Origin: UBA6054 sp963975575
Lineage (GTDB): Bacteria; Planctomycetota; Phycisphaerae; Phycisphaerales; UBA1924
DNA length: 64,000 nucleotides
NCBI GenBank assembly: GCA_963975575.1
Contig: CAXBHL010000001.1
Coordinates: 186,001-250,000, forward strand
Direction of reading: 5' to 3'
The translations under genes and the position numbers were made by a program. The notes below the pieces were generated by a model, which was not told the DNA's origin, did no database searches, and saw nothing but the letters and a program-made list of their open reading frames with translations. Positions 17,030 through 25,845 of the stretch are shown piece by piece. The first letter of the stretch is position 1. The number at the start of each line of letters is the position of its first letter.

Positions 17030-18742
17030 TCAAAACGGCGGCAGGTCGTCGTCATCGAAGGCGACGTCGTTGCCGGATCCGTCGCGGAAGTCGGTCTCGG
17101 GGCCGGACTTCTTGCCCGGGGCGAAGCCGCGGTACTCGTTGGTGGGCGCGGGCCCGGCGGCCGGCGCCGGGGCGGGGTCGAAGCCGGGAGGCGCGAAGGC
17201 GGGGCCCGAGTAGCTGTCGGCGCCGCCGCCACCGCCCGAGAAATCGCGGGAGAATCCGTAACTGCCGCCGGTGTGCGAGCCGTCGTGGCTCTTGAAGCGG
17301 ACGACGTGCGAGTCCCAGACCAGTTTGACGGTGCCGGTGGGTCCGTTTCGCTGCTTGGCGATGATGAGTTCGGCGAGATTGAGTTTCTCGCGGTTTTCCT
17401 CGTCGAACTCGGGGCTGTTGGGATCCCAGGCGGGGTCGCCGCGGTGGTAGTAGCTCTCGCGGTGGAGCAGCGCGACGACGTCGGCGTCCTGCTCGATCGA
17501 GCCCGACTCGCGCAGGTCGCTCATGCGGGGGCGGTTGCCCTCGCGCTGCTCGGCGCCGCGGTTGAGCTGGGCCAGGCAGATGACCGGGAGCTTGAGCTCG
17601 CGGGCGAGCGCCTTGATCGAGCGGCTGATCTCGGACACTTCCACCTGCCGGCTCTCGCGGGCGGAGGTGGGGGAGGAGAGCAACTGGAGGTAATCGATCA
17701 CGATGCACTGGATGTCGTGGCGCTGCTTCATGCGACGCGCCTTGGCCCGCATGGTCAGCACGGTCATGCCGGGCGTGTCGTCGATGATCATCGGGGCGCT
17801 GGCGAGTTCGTCGCAGGCCTGCTGGAGCTTGCGCCACTCTTCCTCGCCGACCTGGCCCGAGCGGAGCTTGCTGGCGTCGACGCCGGAGCGTGCGCTGAGC
17901 AGACGCTGGGTGAGCGCACCGCGCGACATTTCGAGGCTGAAGATGCCGACCGGGACCGGTTTGGCGTTGCGTTTGGGATCCCACGGGGTCAGGCCGCCGA
18001 AGGCGATCTGCTCGGCGAGGTTGAGGCTGAAGGCCGTTTTCCCCATCGAGGGTCTCGCGGCGAGGATGACGAGTTCCTCGGGCTGCAGGCCGCTGAGCAT
18101 CTCGTCGAGGTCGGGGAAGCCGGTGGGGATGCCGGAGATGGGCTTGCCGTCGGCCTCGTCGATCCGCTGCATCTCGGCGATGAGCAGTTCCTTGAGCGAC
18201 TCGGGCTCGGCGTTGATGTCCTCGCTGGCGATGTCGAAGATCTTCTTCTCGGCCAGGTCGATGACGCGTTTGGCGCCGTCGGGCGTGCCGTCGGCGCCGG
18301 TGTAGGCGTCGTGGAGGATCTCGCCGGCGGCGTCGATGAGTTTGCGGAGCCGGGCCGAGTCGGCGATGAGTCTGGCGTAGTAGGGGGCCGAGGCGGCGCT
18401 GGGCACGGCCTCGGCCAGTTCCATGAGATAGCCGGTGCCGCCGACGCGGTCGAGCACGCCGCGGGCCCGGAGGGTCTCGGTGAGTTGGACAAGGTCGCCG
18501 GACTGGTGGGCGTCGAAGGTGTCGACGAGTGCCTTATAGATGGTGCCGTGGGCTTCCTTATAAAAGGATTCGGGCGTGGGCACGATCTCGACGACATCGT
18601 TGAGCACGCCGGGGTCGAGCAGGATCGAGCCGAGCAGAGAGCGTTCGGCCTCGATCGCGTGGGGGGGCGTGCGGTCGAACAGCCGGCCCATCGCTTCGCG
18701 ATCGGTGCGGAATGCCTTGGGCTCGAAGGGGGCGCGGGTCAC
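17030..18742 (-). CDS. dnaB: replicative DNA helicase DnaB with SSB-like C-terminal tip
   Basis: A hexameric 5'-3' helicase of the replication fork, 570 residues from the GTG start. The N-terminal domain begins at TPPHAIEAERSLLGSIL; the RecA-like domain has Walker A ARPSMGKTAFSLN (about residue 230), GIFSLEMS, Walker B VIDYLQLL and the DnaB motif QLNRGAEQREGNRP with SGSIEQDAD. No intein is visible. After the usual end of the family (VKLVWD) there is a Gly/Pro/Ala-rich tail of about 75 residues ending FDDDDLPPF, which looks like the acidic tip of single-strand binding protein. The GTG at 18742 lacks a Shine-Dalgarno but follows TAAACT by seven bases; the ATG at 18691 is the alternative start. 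Confidence 0.95.
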   Translation of the reverse strand: MTRAPFEPKAFRTDREAMGRLFDRTPPHAIEAERSLLGSILLDPGVLNDVVEIVPTPESFYKEAHGTIYKALVDTFDAHQSGDLVQLTETLRARGVLDRVGGTGYLMELAEAVPSAASAPYYARLIADSARLRKLIDAAGEILHDAYTGADGTPDGAKRVIDLAEKKIFDIASEDINAEPESLKELLIAEMQRIDEADGKPISGIPTGFPDLDEMLSGLQPEELVILAARPSMGKTAFSLNLAEQIAFGGLTPWDPKRNAKPVPVGIFSLEMSRGALTQRLLSARSGVDASKLRSGQVGEEEWRKLQQACDELASAPMIIDDTPGMTVLTMRAKARRMKQRHDIQCIVIDYLQLLSSPTSARESRQVEVSEISRSIKALARELKLPVICLAQLNRGAEQREGNRPRMSDLRESGSIEQDADVVALLHRESYYHRGDPAWDPNSPEFDEENREKLNLAELIIAKQRNGPTGTVKLVWDSHVVRFKSHDGSHTGGSYGFSRDFSGGGGGADSYSGPAFAPPGFDPAPAPAAGPAPTNEYRGFAPGKKSGPETDFRDGSGNDVAFDDDDLPPF

Positions 18743-18749
18743 TGGGGTC

Positions 18750-18755
18750 AGTTTA
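18750..18755 (-). promoter_or_regulatory. -10 box (TAAACT) for dnaB
   Basis: TAAACT on the minus strand, seven bases upstream of the GTG at 18742. It supports leaderless translation from that GTG and therefore the longer DnaB N-terminus. Confidence 0.5.
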
Positions 18756-18898
18756 GGGGTTGAGCGGGCGGAGCCAAGGTGAACTCTGGGATGTCCCCAA
18801 AACAGCGCACAGAAGCGTCCATCGGTGGAGTTGTTGTCGGTTGCGCGTGGGCGGCGGTGGCATGCCTGAATCGGGCATCGTTTTCCGGCCGCTCGTCG

Positions 18899-18904
18899 TA
18901 TCCT
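18899..18904 (+). promoter_or_regulatory. -10 box (TATCCT) for pdxH
   Basis: TATCCT, then five bases (TGGGC... read as TTGGGC boundary), then the ATG at 18910. There is no Shine-Dalgarno. The spacing predicts a transcript beginning at the start codon. Confidence 0.55.
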
Positions 18905-18909
18905 TGGGC

Positions 18910-19608
18910 ATGACCAAGCCTTCCAAGCCTCTCGGCGAACTCGGCCGGGGCGAAACCCTGCCCGACCACCTTCCAAAGTCGCCTCTGGCCATCTTCCGGG
19001 CGTGGTTCGACGACGCCCAGGAGCGGAACCTCCAGCCCAACCCGAACGCCATGACGCTGGCCACGGTGGACGCTGACGGGCATCCCTCGGCCCGCATCGT
19101 GCTCTGCAAAGCCATTCATGACGACTGTCTGGTGTTCTACACCAACTACGAGGGTCGGAAGGGCCGGGCGCTGGCGGCCAACCCGCGGGCGGCCGTCGTG
19201 TTCCACTGGGACCAGTTCGACCGCCAGGTCCGCATCGAAGGGCCGGTGACGCGGTCGCCGGCTTCCGAGTCGGACGCGTATTTCCACTCCCGCCGGTGGG
19301 AGTCGCGCCTGGGGGCGTGGTCGAGCGATCAGTCCGAGCCGATCGCCTCGCGGGAGGCGCTGATCAACAAGGTTCGCCACACCGCGGACGCGTTGGGCGT
19401 GGACATGGCGGCGGCCGTGGGCGGCCAGCCGATCGAGATCGACCGCCCGGCGCACTGGGGAGGGTTCCGGCTGTGGTTCGAACGGGTGGAACTCTGGTGC
19501 GGCGGCATCGGGCGTGTGCACGATCGGGCGGGTTGGACGCGGACGCTCAAAGCCGACGGGGAGGGTTTCCGCGGCGGTTCGTGGTCGGGGACGCGGCTGC
19601 AGCCCTGA
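18910..19608 (+). CDS. pdxH: pyridoxamine 5'-phosphate oxidase
   Basis: A 232-residue FMN enzyme that oxidises pyridoxine or pyridoxamine 5'-phosphate to pyridoxal 5'-phosphate. Family motifs are NAMTLATVDADGHPSARIVL, the FMN-binding FYTNYEGRKGRAL, FDRQVRIEGPV, YFHSRRWESRLGAWSSDQS and the C-terminal WGGFRLWFERVELWCGGIGR with RVHDRAGWTR. Length is normal (E. coli about 218). The family position usually read as WQGG is WCGG here. The ATG at 18910 follows a TATCCT box with no Shine-Dalgarno. The product would supply the cofactor for the PLP enzymes at 33.2-40.8 kb, though these are not linked in an operon. Confidence 0.95.
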   Translation: MTKPSKPLGELGRGETLPDHLPKSPLAIFRAWFDDAQERNLQPNPNAMTLATVDADGHPSARIVLCKAIHDDCLVFYTNYEGRKGRALAANPRAAVVFHWDQFDRQVRIEGPVTRSPASESDAYFHSRRWESRLGAWSSDQSEPIASREALINKVRHTADALGVDMAAAVGGQPIEIDRPAHWGGFRLWFERVELWCGGIGRVHDRAGWTRTLKADGEGFRGGSWSGTRLQP

Positions 19609-19633
19609 CGGCGGGCTGGAGAGAGGGTTTTTT
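19600..19633 (+). terminator. candidate terminator of pdxH
   Basis: CAGCCC (19600-19605) pairs with GGGCTG (19613-19618) around the stop codon, followed nine bases later by six T residues (19628-19633). The stem-to-T-run distance is longer than usual, so this is a moderate call. Confidence 0.4.
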
Positions 19634-19780
19634 AACGCGAAGGTCGCGAAGGTTTCGAAGCGGTTTGTGACCTGACGGCGTCTGCTTTTCAATATTCAGT
19701 CGGACCTGGATTGTGGGAGAGTGAGTCGGCTCGGAGTGATCATCGACGCTTCGGACCCTTCGCGGTCTTCGCGTTGAAAA
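19629..19780. repeat. intergenic element with long imperfect inverted arms
   Basis: The arm at 19634-19662 (AACGCGAAGGTCGCGAAGG then TTTCGAAGCG) and the arm at 19747-19775 are inverted copies matching at about 25 of 29 positions, separated by about 84 bases of lower-GC sequence. Each arm contains repeated CGCGAAG units. The element fills most of the gap between the convergent genes pdxH and the hydrolase/ATP-grasp gene. It looks like a short non-coding inverted-repeat element; it contains no open frame. Confidence 0.7.
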
Positions 19781-19831
19781 CTCCTTATCTTCCTTCTCTT
19801 CGGGTGCGTCGCGGGAAACCTTTGGTTTCAA

Positions 19832-22348
19832 TCAGCCGCTGAGTTTGCGGCCGCGGGAGCGGATCTTCCATCCGAGCAGGATGGCGAAGACCTCTCGCCA
19901 CTGGATGCACTCGCCGGTGCCTGTCCGTTGGCGGGCGACTCCGAGTTCAACGAGGTTGCGCCAGTAGCCGAGCAGGACGCGCTGGGCCCGGAAGATGGAC
20001 CAGGTCGGGTCGTAGATGTTGGTCGGCTCGCTGGTGACGCCGTTGAGTTCGATGATGTGCAGGCCGCGGCCCTGCATGAGGTCCTCTTCGCTCTCGCAGC
20101 GGATGTCGAAGCGGCCGATGTCGAAGCCGCCGGCGAAGGAACGGGCCATGCGGTCGATGCGGGCCTCGAGTTCGGGGGTCACGAAGCGGGATCCGTCGAG
20201 GAACATGGCGCCCTGGGCGTGGTTGCCGGCGGCGCCGAGCGAGATGGTCTCGCCGGAGGCGGGGACCTCGGCCAGGCGGTGGTGCAGGCGTTCGAGGAAC
20301 ACCGCGGCCTGGGCGCGGTGGCGGGGGTGCTTGAGGATCAGTTCGCGCAGGGTGCGTCTGCCGTCGCCCACGAGGGTGGGCAGGGTCTTGTGGGTGACGG
20401 CGTAGATGTGCCCGTGCGGGCCGTCGCGGTCGGGGTTGGCGACGGTGGTCGGATCGCGGACCCAGAGGATGCCGACCTCGATCGGGCCGGGGTGGAACCG
20501 CTGGATGAGCACCGGCTCGTCGTGCTCGGCGAGGTACTCGGCAAGATCGGCGTCGCTGTGGACGAGGCGCACGGATCGGCCGCGCTCGCCCTGGTCGGGC
20601 TTGCAGACAACGGGGTAACCGGCGAGTGATGCATCGTCCCGGATGACTTCGGCCGCGTGGCGCAGGCGTCGGGCGGTGTTGTCGTCGCGGTTGATCAGGC
20701 GGGCCGGGAGGATGGCGGGGTCGTTGAGGCGGTCGAGGATTTCGTGCTTTTTCTCCGCGGCCACGCCGCCGTCGCGGGCGTAGCCGGGGTTGACAGCGGT
20801 GAAGACGGGGCGGCCCCTGGCGCGAATGAACCAGAAGGGGATGCGCAGGTACGTGGGCAGGTAGTGCGTCCACGCGGGCCAGTATTCCTGGCGGAGCAGG
20901 CGGGTCAGGGCGGCGCGGAGCCGGCTTCGGCCCGTGCGGTTCCACACGAGCCGGGCGAGCGCGAGCGCGATGACGCCGAGCGTGATGCCGCCGATGAGCC
21001 CGAGCACGCCGACCGAGTCGGTCCACGCGATGGTGAAGGTGCCGAAGGCGAGCCAGGCGAGCAGAAAGGTGAGCAGGGTCCAGCCGACGAGGGCGGACCA
21101 GTCGGGCAGCGAGCGTGGGCGGTCGAGCACACCCGCGCGGGCGGCCCACCACGATCGCCCGATCACCACGCCGAGGCCCGCGACGCCGAAGTCCACAAAG
21201 CCGGTCGCTACCAGCACGCCGGCGAGGATCGTGCCGGTCAGCGGGCGGAGGCGGGCGAGCAGGGCGAAGCCGGGTATAGCGATGAACCACGGGATGTGCC
21301 GGATGCCCCACGCGACGGAATAGAGGGTTCTGGAAGTGGGTCCGCGGTCGGGCACCGGGGCGAGGTCGAGTGTCTTTGTCGACGCGGGCACGCCGGGCGT
21401 GTCGTGGCGTTCGAGCAATTCGTTGATGTAGCCGGCGGTTTCTTCGCTCTGCAGGATGGGCAGGAAGTGGTTGGCATCGAGCATCACCAGGCTTGAGGTG
21501 GGGATGAGGCGGTGGTGCTCTTCGGCCGCCCACGCGGGGACGAGGAAGTCGTTTCGCCCGTGCAGGATCAGCGTGGGCGTCCGCAGCGTGGGCATGATGG
21601 TGGTGAGTTCGCGCTGGTCGGAGTCGTCGAAGTTCTTGAGCCAGTTGGTGCGGGTGCGGAAGGAGCCGAGCAGGCCGAAGTGGGGGATCAGTTCCACGCC
21701 GTAGCCGAGCACGGCCGTGCCGAGTTTGTACTTGAGCTGCTCGAAGGCGTAGCTGCCCGAGCCCTCGGTTTCCTGTGCACCGACGGAGGCGAGCAGGGTG
21801 AGCGAGGCGACGCGGTCGGGCGCGTTGTGGGCCATCCAGAGGCCGACACCGCCCCCGTTCGACCAGCCGACCACGTGGGCGCGTTCGACGCCGAGCGACG
21901 TGAGCATGTCGAGCATGTACTCGGCCTGCACCGGGTAGGACAGGTCGGGGCCGGCCTGGGTGTCGCCGAAGCCCGACAGGTCAGGGCTGATCGCCGTCCG
22001 TCCGTCGCTGGTGAGCAGCGGGACGATCGCGTCGAAGTTGGAGCCGTCGCCGGGTGAGCCGTGGAGCAGCAGCACCGGGGCCGGACCGGCTCGGTCGACC
22101 GGCCCGGGCGCGGGTTCGCCGGGATCGATCTCCACGGAGATGTCGAGCGTTTCCACCGGGTCGACGTCGCCGGGTCCCTCGCGGACCGCGACGGGCACGC
22201 TCAGGCGGGTGTTGGGCTGTTCGGGCTCGGGTTCGGGGATCGGCCCGGCGTTGGAAACGATGACGGAGGCGAGCACCGCGAGTGCGTACAGCACGAACCA
22301 AGCCGTCCGGCCCGGCACGCGGCGCGGCGTGGGCGGGCGGTCAGCCAT
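19832..22348 (-). CDS. alpha/beta hydrolase - membrane - ATP-grasp fusion protein
   Basis: An 838-residue three-part protein. Residues 16-33 form a membrane anchor. Residues 90-310 are an alpha/beta hydrolase with oxyanion loop LLLHGSPGDGSNF, nucleophile elbow GWSNGGG (Ser163), acid HGRNDFLVP (Asp267) and DANHFLP (His294). Residues 350-470 hold three or four membrane helices. Residues 485-838 are an ATP-grasp ligase domain: a lead-in EYWPAWTHYLP and NPGYARDGG, the ATP-binding GYPVVCKPDQGERGRSV, and the metal-binding end HIIELNGVTSEPTNIYDP. Substrates are unknown; a peptide or lipid ester plus carboxylate-amine ligation is conceivable. The ATG overlaps the rlmN stop by eight bases (ATGGCTGA), so expression is coupled to rlmN. 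Confidence 0.92.
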   Translation of the reverse strand: MADRPPTPRRVPGRTAWFVLYALAVLASVIVSNAGPIPEPEPEQPNTRLSVPVAVREGPGDVDPVETLDISVEIDPGEPAPGPVDRAGPAPVLLLHGSPGDGSNFDAIVPLLTSDGRTAISPDLSGFGDTQAGPDLSYPVQAEYMLDMLTSLGVERAHVVGWSNGGGVGLWMAHNAPDRVASLTLLASVGAQETEGSGSYAFEQLKYKLGTAVLGYGVELIPHFGLLGSFRTRTNWLKNFDDSDQRELTTIMPTLRTPTLILHGRNDFLVPAWAAEEHHRLIPTSSLVMLDANHFLPILQSEETAGYINELLERHDTPGVPASTKTLDLAPVPDRGPTSRTLYSVAWGIRHIPWFIAIPGFALLARLRPLTGTILAGVLVATGFVDFGVAGLGVVIGRSWWAARAGVLDRPRSLPDWSALVGWTLLTFLLAWLAFGTFTIAWTDSVGVLGLIGGITLGVIALALARLVWNRTGRSRLRAALTRLLRQEYWPAWTHYLPTYLRIPFWFIRARGRPVFTAVNPGYARDGGVAAEKKHEILDRLNDPAILPARLINRDDNTARRLRHAAEVIRDDASLAGYPVVCKPDQGERGRSVRLVHSDADLAEYLAEHDEPVLIQRFHPGPIEVGILWVRDPTTVANPDRDGPHGHIYAVTHKTLPTLVGDGRRTLRELILKHPRHRAQAAVFLERLHHRLAEVPASGETISLGAAGNHAQGAMFLDGSRFVTPELEARIDRMARSFAGGFDIGRFDIRCESEEDLMQGRGLHIIELNGVTSEPTNIYDPTWSIFRAQRVLLGYWRNLVELGVARQRTGTGECIQWREVFAILLGWKIRSRGRKLSG

Positions 22349-23558
22349 GCATCCCGTCCGGCGCGGCGGGCTGGTTCGCCGGCTCGGGGACGAACCGGCG
22401 TCCGCGGATCTCCGCCGTGCCGAGCTGGCCGCAGGCGGCCATCTGGCTGCGGCCCTTGGTGCGCCGACGCTTCGTGTAGACGCCCAGGGCGTTCATGCGG
22501 GCGACGAAGGCCTCGACGTCGGGCTCTTCGGGCGCGGGCCAGGGGGAGTTGCGACGGGGGTTGTAGGGGATTATGTTCAGCAGGCCGAGCGGGGACTTGC
22601 CCTCGCGGCTCGAGAACGGCGTGAGCCATTCGGCGAGCTGGTCGGCGTGCTCGTCGGCGTCGTTGACGCCGGGGATGAGGACGTATTCGAAGAGGATCTT
22701 GCGGGTGCCGCGGACTCGCATCAGCTCTTCCATGACCTCTCGCAGCTCGGTCATGTCCCAGCGTTTGTTGATGGGCATGATCCGGTCGCGGACCTCGTCG
22801 TTGGGCGCGTTGACGGACAGGGCGATGCCCAGGCGCTTCCAGCCGGGCTGCTGGACGACGTCGATGAGCCGGCGGAGCCCGTCCACGCGGCCGACCGTGG
22901 AGATGGTGATGCAGCTCATCGGCACGCGCGGGCCGTGGTGGTCGGTCAGGCAGGCGACCGCCCCGAGCACCGAGTCGAGGTTGTCGAGGGGCTCGCCCAT
23001 CCCCATGAAGACGATGTTGTCGATGTGCTGCTTCTCGACGTGGGTGGCGGCCCACCACTGGGCGACGATCTCGGCGGGCGTGAGCGAGCGGATCAGGCCC
23101 ATCTGGGCGGTCTCGCAGAAGCCGCAGCCCATGGCGCAGCCGACCTGGCTGGAGACGCACAGCGTCCGGGTGCGTTTGCCCGTGCGTCCGAGCATCGGGA
23201 TGATGACCGACTCGATGTCGAGGTGGCGCACGCGCTCGTCCTGGCCGAGCACGCCGAGGGCGAGGCGGTCGGCGGCGCGCTCCGAGCTGGTCGTGCCGAG
23301 CCGCCGGTCGAGGCGCTGGCAGAACTTGACCGTGGTCCCCTCGGAGACCTCTTCCTCCATCCGGCGCACGATGGGTGCGACGGAGGGGTCGAAGCAGTCG
23401 GGAACGCCCGATGGGTCCGCGTGGCGGTAGAAGGCCCGGTAGGCGGCCATCGCCCGGCCAGAGCCGATGCCCCGCTCGGCGCACATGGCGACGAACCGCT
23501 GGTGGGTCACGCCCAGGGGGCTCGGGCGGAGGTCGCTGGTCTCGACGGCATCGGGCAC
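22341..23558 (-). CDS. rlmN: RlmN/Cfr-family radical SAM rRNA/tRNA methyltransferase
   Basis: A 405-residue radical SAM enzyme. RlmN methylates C2 of A2503 in 23S rRNA and A37 in some tRNAs. The sequence shows the 4Fe-4S motif CAMGCGFC near residue 140, the preceding TLCVSSQVGC strand, the GEPL-type SAM motif FMGMGEPLDN, ISTVGRVDGL, LALSVNAP-like (GIALSVNAPND), FEYVLIPGVND and the C-terminal catalytic Cys in ACGQLG. The N-terminal domain is shorter in conserved motifs than E. coli RlmN, so another member of the family is possible. The start is GTG at 23558; a TACGAT box lies five bases upstream and there is no Shine-Dalgarno. Confidence 0.9.
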   Translation of the reverse strand: MPDAVETSDLRPSPLGVTHQRFVAMCAERGIGSGRAMAAYRAFYRHADPSGVPDCFDPSVAPIVRRMEEEVSEGTTVKFCQRLDRRLGTTSSERAADRLALGVLGQDERVRHLDIESVIIPMLGRTGKRTRTLCVSSQVGCAMGCGFCETAQMGLIRSLTPAEIVAQWWAATHVEKQHIDNIVFMGMGEPLDNLDSVLGAVACLTDHHGPRVPMSCITISTVGRVDGLRRLIDVVQQPGWKRLGIALSVNAPNDEVRDRIMPINKRWDMTELREVMEELMRVRGTRKILFEYVLIPGVNDADEHADQLAEWLTPFSSREGKSPLGLLNIIPYNPRRNSPWPAPEEPDVEAFVARMNALGVYTKRRRTKGRSQMAACGQLGTAEIRGRRFVPEPANQPAAPDGMHG

Positions 23559-23563
23559 GGGCG

Positions 23564-23569
23564 ATCGTA
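23564..23569 (-). promoter_or_regulatory. -10 box (TACGAT) for rlmN
   Basis: TACGAT on the minus strand, then five bases (CGCCC), then GTG. The same TACGAT-CGCCC-start arrangement occurs before the sugar kinase at 51786. Confidence 0.6.
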
Positions 23570-23810
23570 GTCGTTCTCGCGGGGATCTCCGCGGTGTGCG
23601 GGGGGTCTGGGGACCCCGATGGCAGGGCGGGAAGTCGGGCTGGTGCCCGGATCCGGTCCGATACGGGCGCGGAAACTAGGACTTCGCCCCGGTTCTCCGC
23701 GGGATCGCCGGTGGGGGCTTCCGGGCATGGGCCGATTCTGTTATAAAGAACGGATCGGCGGGCGTCGTGGTCGCCGGTCCGGTCGGGCCCCATGCTGGAC
23801 GGGGGATCTC

Positions 23811-24683
23811 GTGCACAGACGCGCCTTCACATTGATCGAGCTGCTGGTGGTCATCGCCATCATCGCGCTGCTGACGGGGATCCTGCTGCCGGCGCTGGGC
23901 GCGGCCCGGGACTCGGCGCGGACGGTGCTCTGCATGCAGCGCAACCGCGAACTGGCGACGATCACCGGGTTCTACGCCAACGACCACCAGGGGCGCATCT
24001 GGCCGATCGTGCTCGCCGGCGGCCAGCAGCGGTACACCTGGGCCCGCGTGTGGGAGGCTTCGGAGAACCGGTTCCGCCCGGGGCCCGTGTTCGAGTACCT
24101 CAACTACGCCACCGAGGTTCTGGCCTGCCCGACGAACGGGCGTCGGTCCATCAGCGGGGGCGACTACTCGGATCTGCTGGCGTTCCAGTACAACGAGCTG
24201 GATTTCGATTTCACGCTGATTTCTGGCGTGCAGGGGGCGCGGATCGACCTGGACCGCACGCTCTACTACATCGACCGGACCAAGGAGGGGGCGCCCCAGT
24301 ACGCCGGGCAAAACCGCTACCCCCGGGAGAGCGGGCGTGAGTTCATGACCGCGTTCCGGGCGCTGCCGGTGTTCGTGGAGGAAAGCCTGTACTGGTACAA
24401 CCAGCAGTTCCCCGACGGGCTCTGGGGCAACGACGACCAGTTCAGTTCCCGCCACGGGGGGATGGGCTTCTACACGATGACCGACGGCACGGTGGGCGAG
24501 ATGCGGGGGGTCTCGGGCGTGTCCGAGGACCTGCAGGAGTTCGGTCAGGACCTGCTGGCGCGGGAGATCTACGGGCTGCTCCCGCCGATCGCGGGCAGCG
24601 CCGGGATCATGTACCGCTCGCTGTACAACATGAACTACCAGGCGAACGGCCCGCACGGGTACGTGGACCGCGCCCGCTGGTAG
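23811..24683 (+). CDS. prepilin-like protein with H-x9-DG motif (first of a tandem pair)
   Basis: A 290-residue protein. The N-terminus MHRRAFTLIELLVVIAIIAL is a type IV prepilin/pseudopilin leader; cleavage is expected after the Ala before FTLIE (Gly is more usual), with the conserved Glu five residues on. The hydrophobic helix leads into a globular domain containing GVQGAR, FRALPVFVEESLYWYN and HGGMGFYTMTDG, an H-x9-DG motif. The start is GTG at 23811, six bases after GGGGG, giving the short leader typical of the family; a longer frame from ATG 23727 would bury the leader. It is homologous to the next gene. Possible roles are a secretion-system pseudopilin or a surface-assembled protein. 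Confidence 0.88.
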   Translation: MHRRAFTLIELLVVIAIIALLTGILLPALGAARDSARTVLCMQRNRELATITGFYANDHQGRIWPIVLAGGQQRYTWARVWEASENRFRPGPVFEYLNYATEVLACPTNGRRSISGGDYSDLLAFQYNELDFDFTLISGVQGARIDLDRTLYYIDRTKEGAPQYAGQNRYPRESGREFMTAFRALPVFVEESLYWYNQQFPDGLWGNDDQFSSRHGGMGFYTMTDGTVGEMRGVSGVSEDLQEFGQDLLAREIYGLLPPIAGSAGIMYRSLYNMNYQANGPHGYVDRARW

Positions 24684-24830
24684 CGACCGTCGCCTTCCCA
24701 AACAGAATGCGTACGAAATAGCGGACCATCGGCCCGTTTTCTGGTCGCGGCCGGGATCGATTTCCGTTAGCATGTAACTGTTACGCTCGGGGTCATCTGT
24801 CCCGGCGACTGCCTTGAGGGAGGCAAATCC
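24684..24830 (+). promoter_or_regulatory. intergenic region with candidate -10 boxes for the second prepilin gene
   Basis: Two TAnnnT hexamers are present: TAGCAT at 24768-24773 and TACGCT at 24782-24787. Either would give a leader of 35-55 bases ending with GAGGGAGG shortly before the ATG at 24831. I see no other structure here. Confidence 0.35.
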
Positions 24831-25718
<888 letters not shown>

Positions 25719-25784
25719 GCCGCCCGCCGCCGGCGACGGCCCACGGGCTGGCCCGGTCGGTCGTGCCGGGGCGGGCGGGACGCT

Positions 25785-25790
25785 TAGACT
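25785..25790 (+). promoter_or_regulatory. candidate -10 box (TAGACT) for asnS
   Basis: TAGACT lies 55 bases before the chosen asnS ATG in the 127-base gap after the second prepilin gene. It predicts a leader of about 48 bases including GGGAG at 25832-25836. Confidence 0.4.
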
Positions 25791-25845
25791 TCGGGCCTTC
25801 CGGCCGGGGTGATCCCGGCACGGGATGATCCGGGAGTTTCTGGCG

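Noticed and set aside
23727..23810. A longer N-terminus of the first prepilin-like protein from ATG 23727
   Set aside because: It would place 28 residues with Cys and Trp ahead of the leader; GTG 23811 with GGGGG six bases upstream gives the usual short leader.
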